The position numbers and the translations under genes were made by a program. From Asaia sp037151935 (GTDB lineage Bacteria > Pseudomonadota > Alphaproteobacteria > Acetobacterales > Acetobacteraceae): 64,000 nt of DNA. The stretch is from assembly GCF_051628905.1 (NCBI RefSeq), contig NZ_CP157575.1, positions 3,374,336-3,438,335 on the forward strand, written 5' to 3'. Below are positions 46,855 through 56,048 of the stretch, in pieces. Within the stretch, counting starts at the first letter, position 1; the number at the start of each line of letters is the position of its first letter. Under the pieces are notes generated by a model that saw nothing but the letters and a program-made list of their open reading frames with translations, did not search any database and was not told the origin of the DNA.

Positions 46855-48009
46855 TTGGATGGTCGCGTGTGTTTCGTTCCAGACCCAACGCGGGGCGCCG
46901 CTTCCAATCCTGGCACCGCCAAGCCAGCGTTCTGCAGGGCAGAGTGCATTCCAGTTTCGTTTGCCGAAGTACACGTCTCTGCCAGCCGGGGTCAGAGAGA
47001 CTTCATCTGTTGCCCGATCGCTTTCATAGCTTCGAGGCGTGACAGAGATTGCTGGTTCGTTGGCGTTTCTGAGGCTTTCAAGCAGATCACGAAACATCAG
47101 GTCGGCGAGCCATAGCAGAGGCTCTGCTTGCTGCGTGAGAGCCTGAAGAATGGCGCCGGGGGCGCAGGGTTTGTCTGCGACGAGCCCTAGAACGAGGCGT
47201 TGTGATAAGGCGAGCCCGTCATGTGCCCATGGATACTCTTGAGCGAAACGGGCGAGTGCCCGGCCCAGTTCGGGCAAGGTCGGTGTTCCGGCTTGGGCCA
47301 GCGTTATCAGCGCAGAAGGGTCGGGGGCGCACAATGCTGCCCATGCCGCACATCCGCTTTTCAGCGCGGCAGTTGAGACGGGCTTACGACTTTCCCACAG
47401 CAGAAGGAGCGCTTCGGGCGGGAGCTGTCCCAGTCCGATGAAGCGGGTCGCACCCGGATAGATCCCGGTCGAGACAAGCTAGGGATGGCGCGTAATGACG
47501 GTGCAAATTCGGGAGAGGATTAGCTGTTCGTAGAGATCGTGTTCAAACCATAGAACACGTCACTCGTAACGAGTGACGTCTGATAAGACATCGTCTTCCT
47601 TGAGCATTGTTGTCAGTATCGCCGCGTGGTCCATCCAGTTTTCGGTCTGGGTAACAGGCTCGCTGTATGGCGGATCGGTATAGCTCTCGAAGTCACCATT
47701 GAAACCTGCTTTCCGCAGAGGCGATTCAATATCGTTACCGCAGTGCAGACGCAGTGTGCTCAGGTCAGCACTCGGTACCGATCCCTTCCTCGCTATGCGA
47801 GATCTACTCGCAGTCGAGGCCTCCAAGTGGCGCAGCAAGTGTAGCAAGCTTGAAAGGCCAAGTTCGCGGGCGATCACGCTCTGAACATCAGCCAGAGTGG
47901 CTTTTGAGGCGGTTATCGGTCTTGGTTGATACTGGGTCATGCGATCTACTGCGTCGGTATGACGCGGGCGCAGCCCTTTTCGCGGATACGGCGGCTTCGA
48001 CCGAGTCAT
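46855..48009 (-). pseudogene. Ankyrin-like/DUF1835-like protein gene with two in-frame stops
   Basis: From ATG 48009 one minus-strand frame runs to about 46855 interrupted only by TGA (47560-47562) and TAG (47479-47481). The N-terminus (PPYPRKGLRPRHTDAVDRM, ATLADVQSVIARELGLSSLLHLLRHLE) resembles the leader of ankyrin-type proteins. Then comes STLRLHCGNDIESPLRKAGFNGDFESYTDPP, the start of DUF1835, RVLWFEHDLYEQLILSR after the first stop, and YPGATRFIGLGQLPPEALLLLWESRKPV plus TAERWLGG-like PAERWLGGARIG after the second. The reading continues smoothly across both stops, so the gene is recently disabled. IS5 copy B lies just beyond its 3' end. Function of the family is unknown to me. Confidence 0.72.
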
Positions 48010-48097
48010 GAGTTTAGCATCTTCCCAGGTGCCACAGTGAGTCGATCCTATTTCGTTTGTTGGGTTCGGTGGGCTATTGGGGGCGCCTAACGCGACG

Positions 48098-48925
48098 TCA
48101 GCCTTTACGCTGGAGCGTGAGAAGCGGCGTGAACGCGAACATCGTCTCGAAACTGCAAAAGACTGGCGGCGGAATGACGATGGTGCCGAGCTTGTCGGCG
48201 TTTTCACGACGCCAGCCATGGACCTGCCGACGCAGCACGTCTTTTTGCGAGCGTGGGATATGGCGAATTTTATAGCCATAGGTCGCATGGAACATGAAAG
48301 TCATGAGATTATCAGGATGAAAGCCGATGGATTCGGCAAGCTGGCGACGCAAATCGTAAAGGGCTGTCGCCATGGCCGCATTGGCCGGACGAAGTGGCAC
48401 GCCGACCAGCGGTGCGTGGAAGCGGTCCGCGTCGATTTCCATTTCGATTTTTTCGGGAATATCGAAGCGTATCGCAGCCAGTCGGTCGCGGATGATCGGC
48501 GCGGTATTGGCGATCGGGAGCGTCGTGCTGATGCCCGAGGGCCAGTTGCCCTTGGCCTTCTGCTCGGGGTCGACGCCGCCGAGGATGGTCATGTGATAGC
48601 TTGAGGGCGGTGTGGGAGTTATGAAGTCACGCCACTCGCGCAGGATCAGCTGGTTCATGTCGAGCATCGCCTGCGCGAGCGGATCGGTGGCATTGAACGG
48701 GCATATGATCGTGTTGCCCGGCCAGATCAGTGGCTGACCCTTGGCGTCGAATTTACCCTGACGATCGCCCCCCTCCGGTTTGATCCCGGTGTCGCATGCC
48801 GGCGCTTCTTTTTCCGGCGTCGTCACGGCGGGGGCGGCGCCACAGGCCATCAGTGCGCCAAGGCCCAGCAGGATATCCCGGCGGCGCGTCGTCGGCACGG
48901 CGGCGGGCGGAAAAAGACGATGCAT
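48098..48925 (-). CDS. DUF1868-type 2H phosphoesterase, probable Tat lipoprotein
   Basis: From ATG 48925 the protein has 275 residues (the frame is open to 48997). The N-terminus PTTRRRDILLGLGALMACGA is a twin-arginine leader with a lipobox-like LMAC at residues 25-28, so the mature protein may be anchored by C28 and face the periplasm. Two HxT motifs define the 2H fold: H111-M-T113 (YHMTILGG) and H213-A-T215 (FHATYGYK). Intermediate segments GISTTLPIANTAPIIRDRLAAI and FHAPLVGVPLRPANAAM match DUF1868, a family related to 2'-5' RNA ligase/cyclic phosphodiesterases. Substrate is unknown. An export signal on such a fold is notable. Confidence 0.78.
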   Translation of the reverse strand: MHRLFPPAAVPTTRRRDILLGLGALMACGAAPAVTTPEKEAPACDTGIKPEGGDRQGKFDAKGQPLIWPGNTIICPFNATDPLAQAMLDMNQLILREWRDFITPTPPSSYHMTILGGVDPEQKAKGNWPSGISTTLPIANTAPIIRDRLAAIRFDIPEKIEMEIDADRFHAPLVGVPLRPANAAMATALYDLRRQLAESIGFHPDNLMTFMFHATYGYKIRHIPRSQKDVLRRQVHGWRRENADKLGTIVIPPPVFCSFETMFAFTPLLTLQRKG

Positions 48926-49064
48926 GAATACTCTCACGAATCTCAGGAGGCCGATAAGGGCCCCATTCTGAAAAGATGCGGTTTCATGCCATGACAAAGC
49001 GCAATCGTGGGTGACATGTTTGCGACATCTGAAGCAAGAACGTCACATCCCAGTATCGAATGGC

Positions 49065-50099
49065 CTATTTCGACTCTCTGCCGGCCTCAGAGGCGCCACT
49101 TTCCTGCACGCTGGTATAGCCCTGATGGGTTTCGTCGAAATGCAGCCCTAAATTGGGCTGAAGAACGCGAGCTTCGCTTGGGGCGAAAAGAAACTGGTCG
49201 TCAGGAAAATCGAACAGCACGACATTATGCTGAAAGAAGCTCTCTCCGAGCGTGCCCTCATCGATATTTTCCAGCACGAGAAATTCTGTGGGGCCGAGCT
49301 GTTTTTCACCCAATCGGAAAGAATGGAATACGTGGCGCGCACCGCGCGTGATCGCGCCGAAACGGGTAACGACCTTGGGATCGTGCGCCAGATCGCCCGT
49401 CGAGGCGCTATTGGCCGGGTCTGAAACAGGCAAGGTGTTCATGCCCAGATCGGGATCGAGCGTGAGGCGCAGTTTCCTGCCGTCGATCTGCGCCATGACC
49501 CGCGCCCGGTCATCCATTGCAATTATCTGAGGTGTATGGGTGAAAATGGCCGATGGCCCGGAGCTGCAATCCGGGCTGTTTCGCCAGACCATGAGGCCGA
49601 GTTTCTCATGCGGCACGTCGAGCATCAGAAGAAGCTTTTTGAAGAGCGGGCGACCGATCATCCCGATAAGGGGGCGGCCCGAAATACTGTGGCGCGCTTC
49701 GCCGTCGAGGCGTTCAGCGATGAGATCATGGAGCATGATTGGGCCGATCTGCAGCGTGTCTATCCTGGTTTGCTCGCTCAGAACCGGCACGTGGTCTTGA
49801 GCGATCATTGGGTGTGTTATGCCCTGATTGAACCAGATATCCCCCGCGTTATGTACGAAGAGATGCCCGAATAACGGGCTGACAAACATGGCGGCCGGGT
49901 GATCATTTATCGTTACCGGGATGATCGGCGCATCAGAAGGGCCGCCGAGAAGAGGCAGGATCGCGGAGCCTGTCACACAGCGATCGGCGATCTGTTCGGC
50001 CTCAAGGAGGCGCGCCTTGCCCTGCGCTCTTGTGCTGTCGGACAAGGCGAGCGCGAGGGGCAATATCAGACAGTGACTCAGAAGGCGCATTCGGCTCAT
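49065..50099 (-). CDS. Secreted retropepsin-like protein with degenerate active site
   Basis: From ATG 50099 (GGGAG 9 bases upstream) the precursor is 344 residues with a signal peptide to about TRAQ (residue 26). Two lobes resemble aspartyl-protease (retropepsin-like) domains found in secreted bacterial proteins: IIPVTINDHPAAMFVSPLFG at residues 59-78, then GRPLIGMIGRPLFKKLLLMLDVPHEKLGL, and a second lobe with RKLRLTLDPDLGMNTLPVS (residues 208-226). The first lobe has VSPLFG where DTG would stand, and the second has D215-P-D-L-G, so the catalytic Asp-Thr-Gly is lost at least once. It may be a binding rather than cleaving protein. Family assignment is tentative. Confidence 0.65.
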   Translation of the reverse strand: MSRMRLLSHCLILPLALALSDSTRAQGKARLLEAEQIADRCVTGSAILPLLGGPSDAPIIPVTINDHPAAMFVSPLFGHLFVHNAGDIWFNQGITHPMIAQDHVPVLSEQTRIDTLQIGPIMLHDLIAERLDGEARHSISGRPLIGMIGRPLFKKLLLMLDVPHEKLGLMVWRNSPDCSSGPSAIFTHTPQIIAMDDRARVMAQIDGRKLRLTLDPDLGMNTLPVSDPANSASTGDLAHDPKVVTRFGAITRGARHVFHSFRLGEKQLGPTEFLVLENIDEGTLGESFFQHNVVLFDFPDDQFLFAPSEARVLQPNLGLHFDETHQGYTSVQESGASEAGRESK

Positions 50100-50325
50100 C
50101 GTCGTGTTCTCCCGCGCGCTGCCGGGCTTTGGCACAGAAAGCGAAGCCCGATGCAAAAGCTGTGGCAGACACACCACTAAGTAATTCTACGCATTTATTC
50201 GGAATGATCTCAAACCGTAATGTTCTCTTGCGGTCAGGTGGCCCGTATCGACGATGAGAGAGGGCGGAATGACAAAGGCGGCAGAAAGGCCATCGAAAGC
50301 GACAAGATGCACGACGATAACGCGT

Positions 50326-51484
50326 ATGATACTGCGGGCGGCGACTGGTCTTGGTTGGGGTGCTCACAGGCGTTTTGTCGCAGGCGAGCCCCGCCGAAGC
50401 AGCGATTACGGTCAATCTGGAGCCTGAGCAGTCTTTCACCATGGGGGTCGGGGTGAGGGGGCAGTACATGACGGCAGACCCCTCGACGCCCGATGGCGGC
50501 GATGCGGCAGCGGCGAGCGATCTGCGTATCTATATGGGCGGGCAGATCGTGCACATGGTCAAGGCGACGCTCAATGCCGAGCGTATCCGCGACGGCAACT
50601 GGAATGTGCTGGACGGTATTCTGCAATTCGAACCCGTGAAGGCGGTCAATCTTTGGCTGGGCCGCATGTTGCCCGGTAGTGATCGCTCTAACCTCGACGG
50701 TCCCTATTTTCTGAGCACCTACGCGTTCCCAATGGTCGCACAATATCCGGGCATGTAGTCAGGTCGTAACGATGGCGCTACACTGTGGGGTAAACTGGCC
50801 CATGATCGTTTCCGTTACATGGCCGGGATCTCTAAGGGGCATAACTGGATCGATGGCGGGTCGGGCAGTGGCCATAACCCCCTGTTTGCCGGACGTATCG
50901 AATATAATTTTTTCGATCCCGAGCCTTCACCTGCCTATTACACGGCCAGTACCTATTACGGAAAAGCCGATATCCTGGCGATCGGCCTGGCGGGGCAATA
51001 TCAGGTGAATGGTGTCGGGCCCGCCTTGCAGAAAGGCGATTACAAGGCCTGGAATGTCGATGGGCTTTTCGAGAAGCGCATCGGTACGATAGCGCGATAT
51101 GGTGTCTACACGCTCGAAGCAGCCTATTATCAGTATCGCACCGATGGCGTGCGCGACATCGCGCCCAGCTTCAATAACCACAAGGCCGATTACGGTAATA
51201 TAGGCGGAATCAATAGTGGCACGGCCATTCTGGTCAGCACAGCCTATCTTATCCCCTGGCATGTGGGATGGGGGCGTATCCAGCCCTTGCTGCGCTATCA
51301 GCAATTCCGGTTCGCCCATCATCTGTATGGCCCCGGCAACCCCAAGACGCGGCAATTCGATGCAGGCGCGAATTATGTGATGGATGGCCATAATCTACGC
51401 TTCACCTTCGATTTTGCCCGCTACACCCCGGCCAGCGGCACGCAGTCCGATGCGTTCCTGCTCGGCATGCAAATGCAGTATTGA
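50326..51484 (+). pseudogene. Outer-membrane porin gene, frameshift plus amber stop
   Basis: Two open segments (50351-50758 and 50759-51484) lie in the same frame and read as one OprO/OprP-like beta-barrel porin: ITVNLEPEQSFTMGVGVRGQ, LRIYMGGQIVHMVKATLNAERI, VNLWLGRMLPGSDRSNLDGPYFLS, QYPGM, TAG 50756-50758, SGRNDGATLWGKLAHDRFRY, and on to a final strand SDAFLLGMQMQY ending in an aromatic. A tyrosine is usual where the TAG stands (YPALYAGRDDG in relatives). Upstream, MILRAATG (ATG 50326) is in another frame and would join to LVGVLTGVLSQASPAEA to make a proper signal peptide if one base near 50350 were removed. Both defects indicate a pseudogene. Confidence 0.75.
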
Positions 51485-51497
51485 TGAGAGAAACGCC

Positions 51498-51935
51498 ATG
51501 ATGATGCGCTCAGGAGCTTTTCCTCTCGACACAGGCGGGTCGACACAAACCTTGCGTCCAGGCGCAACCGTGACATGGCGGTTTTTCATCGGGGCGACGG
51601 CCCTGACTCTGGGCGGGCTCGTGCTGTCTTGCATGCCCGCCAAGGCGCAGGATGCGCGCTGTATCGTCATGCTCAAGAAAGAGGAACGGCTTATCCATCG
51701 CATCGGCCAGAGGCGCCACGAGCCACGTCTGCCGCCCAGTGCGCCGGGCTATCCGGGTCTAGCCGTACGTTTCGACCCGCTACCGGGTTTAGGAATTATG
51801 CAAGGGGCGCTCTGGACGCCTGAGGGCGGGGTCGAGATCGATAACGAGGTGAAGGAGACGCTGGACGCTCTCGAAAAGCAGCGCTTGAGCCTGCACGATG
51901 CCGAGACGAGTGCCCATTGTGCGCCTGCGCATTGA
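51498..51935 (+). CDS. Secreted or anchored protein of unknown function
   Basis: 145 residues from ATG 51498, 13 bases after the porin frame ends, so probably the same transcript. A hydrophobic segment FFIGATALTLGGLVLSCMPAKAQ (residues about 28-50, ending in an AKAQ-type cleavage site) follows a 27-residue polar leader, suggesting a signal sequence with an extended n-region or a single anchor. The mature part is short and hydrophilic (CIVMLKKEERLIHRIGQRR, PGYPGLAVRFDPLPGLGIM, NEVKETLDALEKQRLSLHDAE) with a helical C-terminus. I do not recognise it. Association with the porin suggests an envelope role. Confidence 0.55.
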   Translation: MMMRSGAFPLDTGGSTQTLRPGATVTWRFFIGATALTLGGLVLSCMPAKAQDARCIVMLKKEERLIHRIGQRRHEPRLPPSAPGYPGLAVRFDPLPGLGIMQGALWTPEGGVEIDNEVKETLDALEKQRLSLHDAETSAHCAPAH

Positions 51936-51974
51936 CCTCGTTCCCTCGGTGAGAATTCTCAAGGCAGGACCAGA

Positions 51975-52008
51975 TGACCGGAACGAAACTTCTGCCTCGT
52001 TCCGGTCA
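51975..52008. terminator. Strong bidirectional terminator before ilvD
   Basis: TGACCGGAACGA (51975-51986) pairs with TCGTTCCGGTCA (51997-52008), a 12-bp perfect stem with a 10-base loop, between convergent genes. Confidence 0.75.
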
Positions 52009-52028
52009 GGGGCGTTACTGCCAAATTA

Positions 52029-53879
52029 TCAGGAACGGCGCGTGATCTGGCTCAGGTCGCGCACGGCACCATTGGCGGCGCTGGTGGTCAGCAGGCCATA
52101 GGCGCGAAGCGCGGGGGAGACTTCGCGCACGCGGTCCGGCGTCCAGGCATGCGCGCCCAAAGCTTCCATTCGCTCGCGGCGTTCGGCCAGAACCGCATCG
52201 TCTACCAGAGCGCGCATGACGCGGTTCGGGATGTCGATTTCGATCCGGTCGCCCTCTTCGAGCAGTCCGATCAGCCCGCCTTCAGCCGCTTCCGGCGAAA
52301 TATGGCCAATGGAGAGCCCCGAACTGCCGCCCGAGAAACGGCCATCGGTGATCAGAGCGCAGGTTTCGGCCAGCCCCTTCGATTTGAGATAGCTGGTTGG
52401 GTAGAGCATTTCCTGCATGCCCGGCCCGCCCTTGGGCCCTTCGTAACGGATTACGACCACGTCGCCATCGGCGATCTTGTTGGCCAGAATACCGGCAACA
52501 GCGTCTTCTTGGCTTTCGAACACGCGGGCGCGGCCCGTGAATGTCAGAAGGCTGTCGACAACGCCCGCGGTTTTCACGATGGCACCGGCTTCGGCCAGAT
52601 TGCCGTATAGCACGGCCAGACCGCCATCCTGCGAAAAGGCGTGGGCGCGGTCGCGCAGCACGCCGTTCTGGCGGTCGGTATCCAGCTCGTAATAACGGCT
52701 CGACTGCGAGAAGGCTTCAGTGGTGCGCACGCCCCCTGGTGCGGCGAGAAAGCGCGTTCTGGCCTGTTCGTCGCCTGAAAGCACGTCCCATTTCGTCAGT
52801 GCGTCTTTCATGGTCGGGGCATGAACGGTATGGGCCGTCGTGTCGATCAGGCCGCAACGGTCCAACTCGGCCAGAATGGCGGGAATGCCGCCCGCACGAT
52901 GCACGTCTTCCATATGTACGTCGTTCTTTGCAGGCGCCACCTTGCACAGGTTGGGCACTTTGCGCGACAGGCGGTCAATATCGGCCATATGGAAATCGAC
53001 CCCGGCCTCACGCGCCGCAGCCAGCAGATGCAAAACGGTATTAGTCGAACCGCCCATAGCGATATCGAGCGTCATGGCGTTTTCGAACGCGGCTTTTGTC
53101 GCGATGCTGCGCGGCAGGGCCGTGGCATCGTCCTGTTCGTACCAACGACGGGCGAGGGACACCACCAGACGACCGGCTTCGAGGAACAGCTCGCGGCGAT
53201 CGGCATGGGTGGCGAGAAGGCTGCCATTGCCGGGCAGGGAAAGACCCAGAGCCTCAGTCAGGCAGTTCATGGAATTGGCGGTGAACATGCCAGAGCAGGA
53301 GCCGCAGGTAGGGCAGGCCGAGCGTTCGATGGCTTCGGACTCAGCGTCCGACACTTTCGGATTGGCGGCGGCCACCATGGAATCGACGAGGTCGAGCTTG
53401 CGATTGATCCCGGGGCCGTCGAGCTTGCCTGCCTCCATCGGGCCGCCAGAGACGAACACGACGGGAATGTTCAGGCGCAGCGACGCCATGAGCATACCCG
53501 GCGTGATCTTGTCGCAATTGCTGATGCAGACCAGCGCATCGGCGCAATGGGCATTGACCATATATTCGATGGAATCGGCGATCAGCTCGCGTGAGGGCAG
53601 GCTGTAAAGCATGCCGCCATGGCCCATGGCGATGCCGTCATCGACGGCGATGGTGTTGAATTCGCGCGCAATGCCACCGGCCTCGGCAATCGCGCCGCCT
53701 ACCAGCGCACCCATATCCTTTAGATGCACATGGCCCGGCACGAATTGTGTGAAGGAATTGGCAACCGCGATGATGGGCTTGCCGAAATCCTTGTCCGTCA
53801 TGCCCGTAGCGCGCCACAGGGCGCGGGCGCCGGCCATATTGCGGCCGTGGGTGGTGGTGCGGGAACGATAGGCAGGCAT
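52029..53879 (-). CDS. ilvD: Dihydroxy-acid dehydratase
   Basis: Fe-S enzyme of valine, isoleucine and pantothenate synthesis that dehydrates 2,3-dihydroxy-3-methylbutanoate to 2-oxoisovalerate. The 616-residue protein has MPAYRSRTTTHGRNMAGARALWRATGM, FTQFVPGHVHLKD, CISNCDKITPGMLMA and CPTCGSCSGMFTANSM (cluster cysteines), IALTDGRFSGG-type ALITDGRFSGGSSGLSIGHISPEA and the C-terminal half with YPTSYLKSKG. Length is typical of the 4Fe-4S E. coli-type enzyme. It stands alone, divergent from the CocE-type hydrolase gene 177 bases away. Confidence 0.97.
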   Translation of the reverse strand: MPAYRSRTTTHGRNMAGARALWRATGMTDKDFGKPIIAVANSFTQFVPGHVHLKDMGALVGGAIAEAGGIAREFNTIAVDDGIAMGHGGMLYSLPSRELIADSIEYMVNAHCADALVCISNCDKITPGMLMASLRLNIPVVFVSGGPMEAGKLDGPGINRKLDLVDSMVAAANPKVSDAESEAIERSACPTCGSCSGMFTANSMNCLTEALGLSLPGNGSLLATHADRRELFLEAGRLVVSLARRWYEQDDATALPRSIATKAAFENAMTLDIAMGGSTNTVLHLLAAAREAGVDFHMADIDRLSRKVPNLCKVAPAKNDVHMEDVHRAGGIPAILAELDRCGLIDTTAHTVHAPTMKDALTKWDVLSGDEQARTRFLAAPGGVRTTEAFSQSSRYYELDTDRQNGVLRDRAHAFSQDGGLAVLYGNLAEAGAIVKTAGVVDSLLTFTGRARVFESQEDAVAGILANKIADGDVVVIRYEGPKGGPGMQEMLYPTSYLKSKGLAETCALITDGRFSGGSSGLSIGHISPEAAEGGLIGLLEEGDRIEIDIPNRVMRALVDDAVLAERRERMEALGAHAWTPDRVREVSPALRAYGLLTTSAANGAVRDLSQITRRS

Positions 53880-54056
53880 GACACTGATCCGAAACTGCTG
53901 GAGGAGACGGGCGAACTGCGCATGAAATGCAATAGCAAGCGGCCCATGAGCGTATTTTTATTACCCTGAGCGAAATAACGTGGCCAATCGCTTGCCGCAA
54001 GGGGAAGTCTGTTCAATCATCCCCGCAATTGTAAAGCCGACCAAGGAAATGACTGC

Positions 54057-56009
54057 GTGCGCTGTGGAAATCTGACCCGCTCTCTGTTGCTTATGACCTC
54101 CTGCCTGCTGGGCGCCTCTCAGGCCCTTGCTCAGGCGGTTAATGGCCCTGCTGTCACGCCGGATATGGTGCAGCGTGGCTCCGATATCCCGGCCCATGTG
54201 CAGATGCCCGAAACCGGGTGGGATTATGTCAAGCAGGATGTCATGATCCCGATGCGCGACGGGGTGAAGCTGCACACCGTGATCGTCATCCCCAAGGCGG
54301 CGAAAGATCACGAAGCGCCGATCCTGCTGACACGCACCCCCTATCACGCCTCTGAGCGCGCCGATCGTGTGTCGGGTGCCTCCGAGATGCGCAATCTGCT
54401 GCCGCAGGGTGACGGCGTATTCGTCGATGGTGGCTATATCCGGGTCTTTCAGGATGTGCGCGGCAAATACGGTTCAGAGGGCGATTACGTGATGACGCGT
54501 CCGCCCATCGGTCCGCTCAACCCGAGCAAGACCGATGACACGACCGATGCCTGGGACACGATTGATTGGCTCATCAAGAACGTGAAGCAGAGCAACGGGC
54601 GTGTTGGCATGACGGGCTCCTCCTATGAAGGGTGGACCGTGGTGATGGCACTGCTCAATCCGCATCCGGCTTTGAAAGTCGCGGCGCCAGAGAGCCCGAT
54701 GGTCGATGGCTGGATGGGCGATGACTGGTACCATTACGGTGCTTTCCGTCAGGGCAGCTTCGATTATTTCACCATGCAGATGACGAAAAAGGGCGAGGGT
54801 GATGCCATCCCTCGTCGAGACGCCGATGACTACACCAATTTTCTGCAAGCGGGTTCGGCTGGCGATTTTGCGACCAAGGCGGGTCTCGACCAGTTCCCGT
54901 GGTGGCAGCGCATGAAGGCCCATCCGGCCTATGATGCGCTCTGGCAGGATCAGGCGCTCGACAAGCTTCTGGCAAAGCGCCCTCTCACCGTACCGACCAT
55001 CTGGGAGCAGGGTCTCTGGGATCAGGAGGATATGTGGGGCGCGATCCATAGCTGGGTGGCGCTACGCAAGGACCATCCCAAGGTGCCCAATATTCTCGTC
55101 ATGGGGCCGTGGCGCCATAGCGGCGTGAATTACGACGGGTCGAGCCTCGGCCCGTTGCATTTCAATGGCGATACGGCGCTGTGGTATCGCGCCAATGTCA
55201 TGCGCCCGTTCTTCGATCAGTATCTGAAGCCGGGCAGCGCCAAGGTCAATTTCGACGACGCCATCATATACAACACGGGCGATAATCACTGGGATCATCT
55301 GCGCGGCTGGCTCGGCAATTGTGGCGATAGCTGCATCGGCACGGGCGAACGTCTCTATCTGAGAGAGGGCAGCGGGCTGAGCTTCGAGCGCGCAAAACCG
55401 GGAACCGACAGCTATGTTTCTGACCCGGCGCATCCTGTGCCGTTCATGACGCGCCCCTACAGCTTCGCCGATGGCGCGCGCTGGAAGCCATGGCTGGTTT
55501 CTGATCAGCGTTTCGCGGAATCCCGCCCCGATGTGCTGACTTATGAGACGCCTGTTCTCGACCACCCTGTGCGTGTCTCGGGTGTGCCGACCGCCGATCT
55601 CTTTGCCGCAACCACGGGCACCGATGCCGATTGGGTCGTGAAGATCATCGACGTCTATCCGGGCATCACGGCCAATCGCCCCGAGATGGGGGGATACGAG
55701 CTTTCAGTGTCGATGGATATTTTCCGTGGGCGTTATCGCCACAATTTTGCCCGCCCTGAAGCCATTCCGGCAAACAAGGTCGAGGAATATAAATTCACCC
55801 TTCCTGCGGTGAACCATGTCTTCCTGCCCGGTCATCGGATCATGGTGCAGATCCAGTCTTCCTGGTTCCCCCTTTACGACCGTAATCCGCAGACCTATGT
55901 CTCGAACATCTTCGAGGCCAAGCCCGGCGATTATAAGGCCGCGACGCAGTCGATCTCGCGCGGTGGGGCGCAGGCCAGCAGCATCTATCTTCCTGTCGTG
56001 AACCAGTGA
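54057..56009 (+). CDS. Secreted CocE/NonD-family X-Pro peptidase-like hydrolase
   Basis: Serine hydrolase with the X-prolyl dipeptidyl-peptidase fold; relatives include cocaine esterase, glutaryl-7-ACA acylase and alpha-amino-acid ester hydrolases. 650 residues starting GTG 54057 (AAGGAA 8 bases upstream) with signal peptide LLLMTSCLLGASQALAQ. Motifs: VMIPMRDGVKLHTVIVIPK, RTPYHASERADRV, YIRVFQDVRGKYGSEGDY, nucleophile S189 in MTGSSYEGW, GPWRHSG near the catalytic histidine, and a C-terminal jelly-roll (VRVSGVPTADLF, DADWVVKIIDVYP). The DVRG(x)YGSEG element and size resemble alpha-amino-acid ester hydrolases known from acetic acid bacteria; a role in beta-lactam side-chain or peptide ester hydrolysis is plausible but not proven. 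Confidence 0.88.
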   Translation: MRCGNLTRSLLLMTSCLLGASQALAQAVNGPAVTPDMVQRGSDIPAHVQMPETGWDYVKQDVMIPMRDGVKLHTVIVIPKAAKDHEAPILLTRTPYHASERADRVSGASEMRNLLPQGDGVFVDGGYIRVFQDVRGKYGSEGDYVMTRPPIGPLNPSKTDDTTDAWDTIDWLIKNVKQSNGRVGMTGSSYEGWTVVMALLNPHPALKVAAPESPMVDGWMGDDWYHYGAFRQGSFDYFTMQMTKKGEGDAIPRRDADDYTNFLQAGSAGDFATKAGLDQFPWWQRMKAHPAYDALWQDQALDKLLAKRPLTVPTIWEQGLWDQEDMWGAIHSWVALRKDHPKVPNILVMGPWRHSGVNYDGSSLGPLHFNGDTALWYRANVMRPFFDQYLKPGSAKVNFDDAIIYNTGDNHWDHLRGWLGNCGDSCIGTGERLYLREGSGLSFERAKPGTDSYVSDPAHPVPFMTRPYSFADGARWKPWLVSDQRFAESRPDVLTYETPVLDHPVRVSGVPTADLFAATTGTDADWVVKIIDVYPGITANRPEMGGYELSVSMDIFRGRYRHNFARPEAIPANKVEEYKFTLPAVNHVFLPGHRIMVQIQSSWFPLYDRNPQTYVSNIFEAKPGDYKAATQSISRGGAQASSIYLPVVNQ

Positions 56010-56048
56010 TGCCACGCAACGCGTGACATCAGCCAAAGCGAGGCCCCT

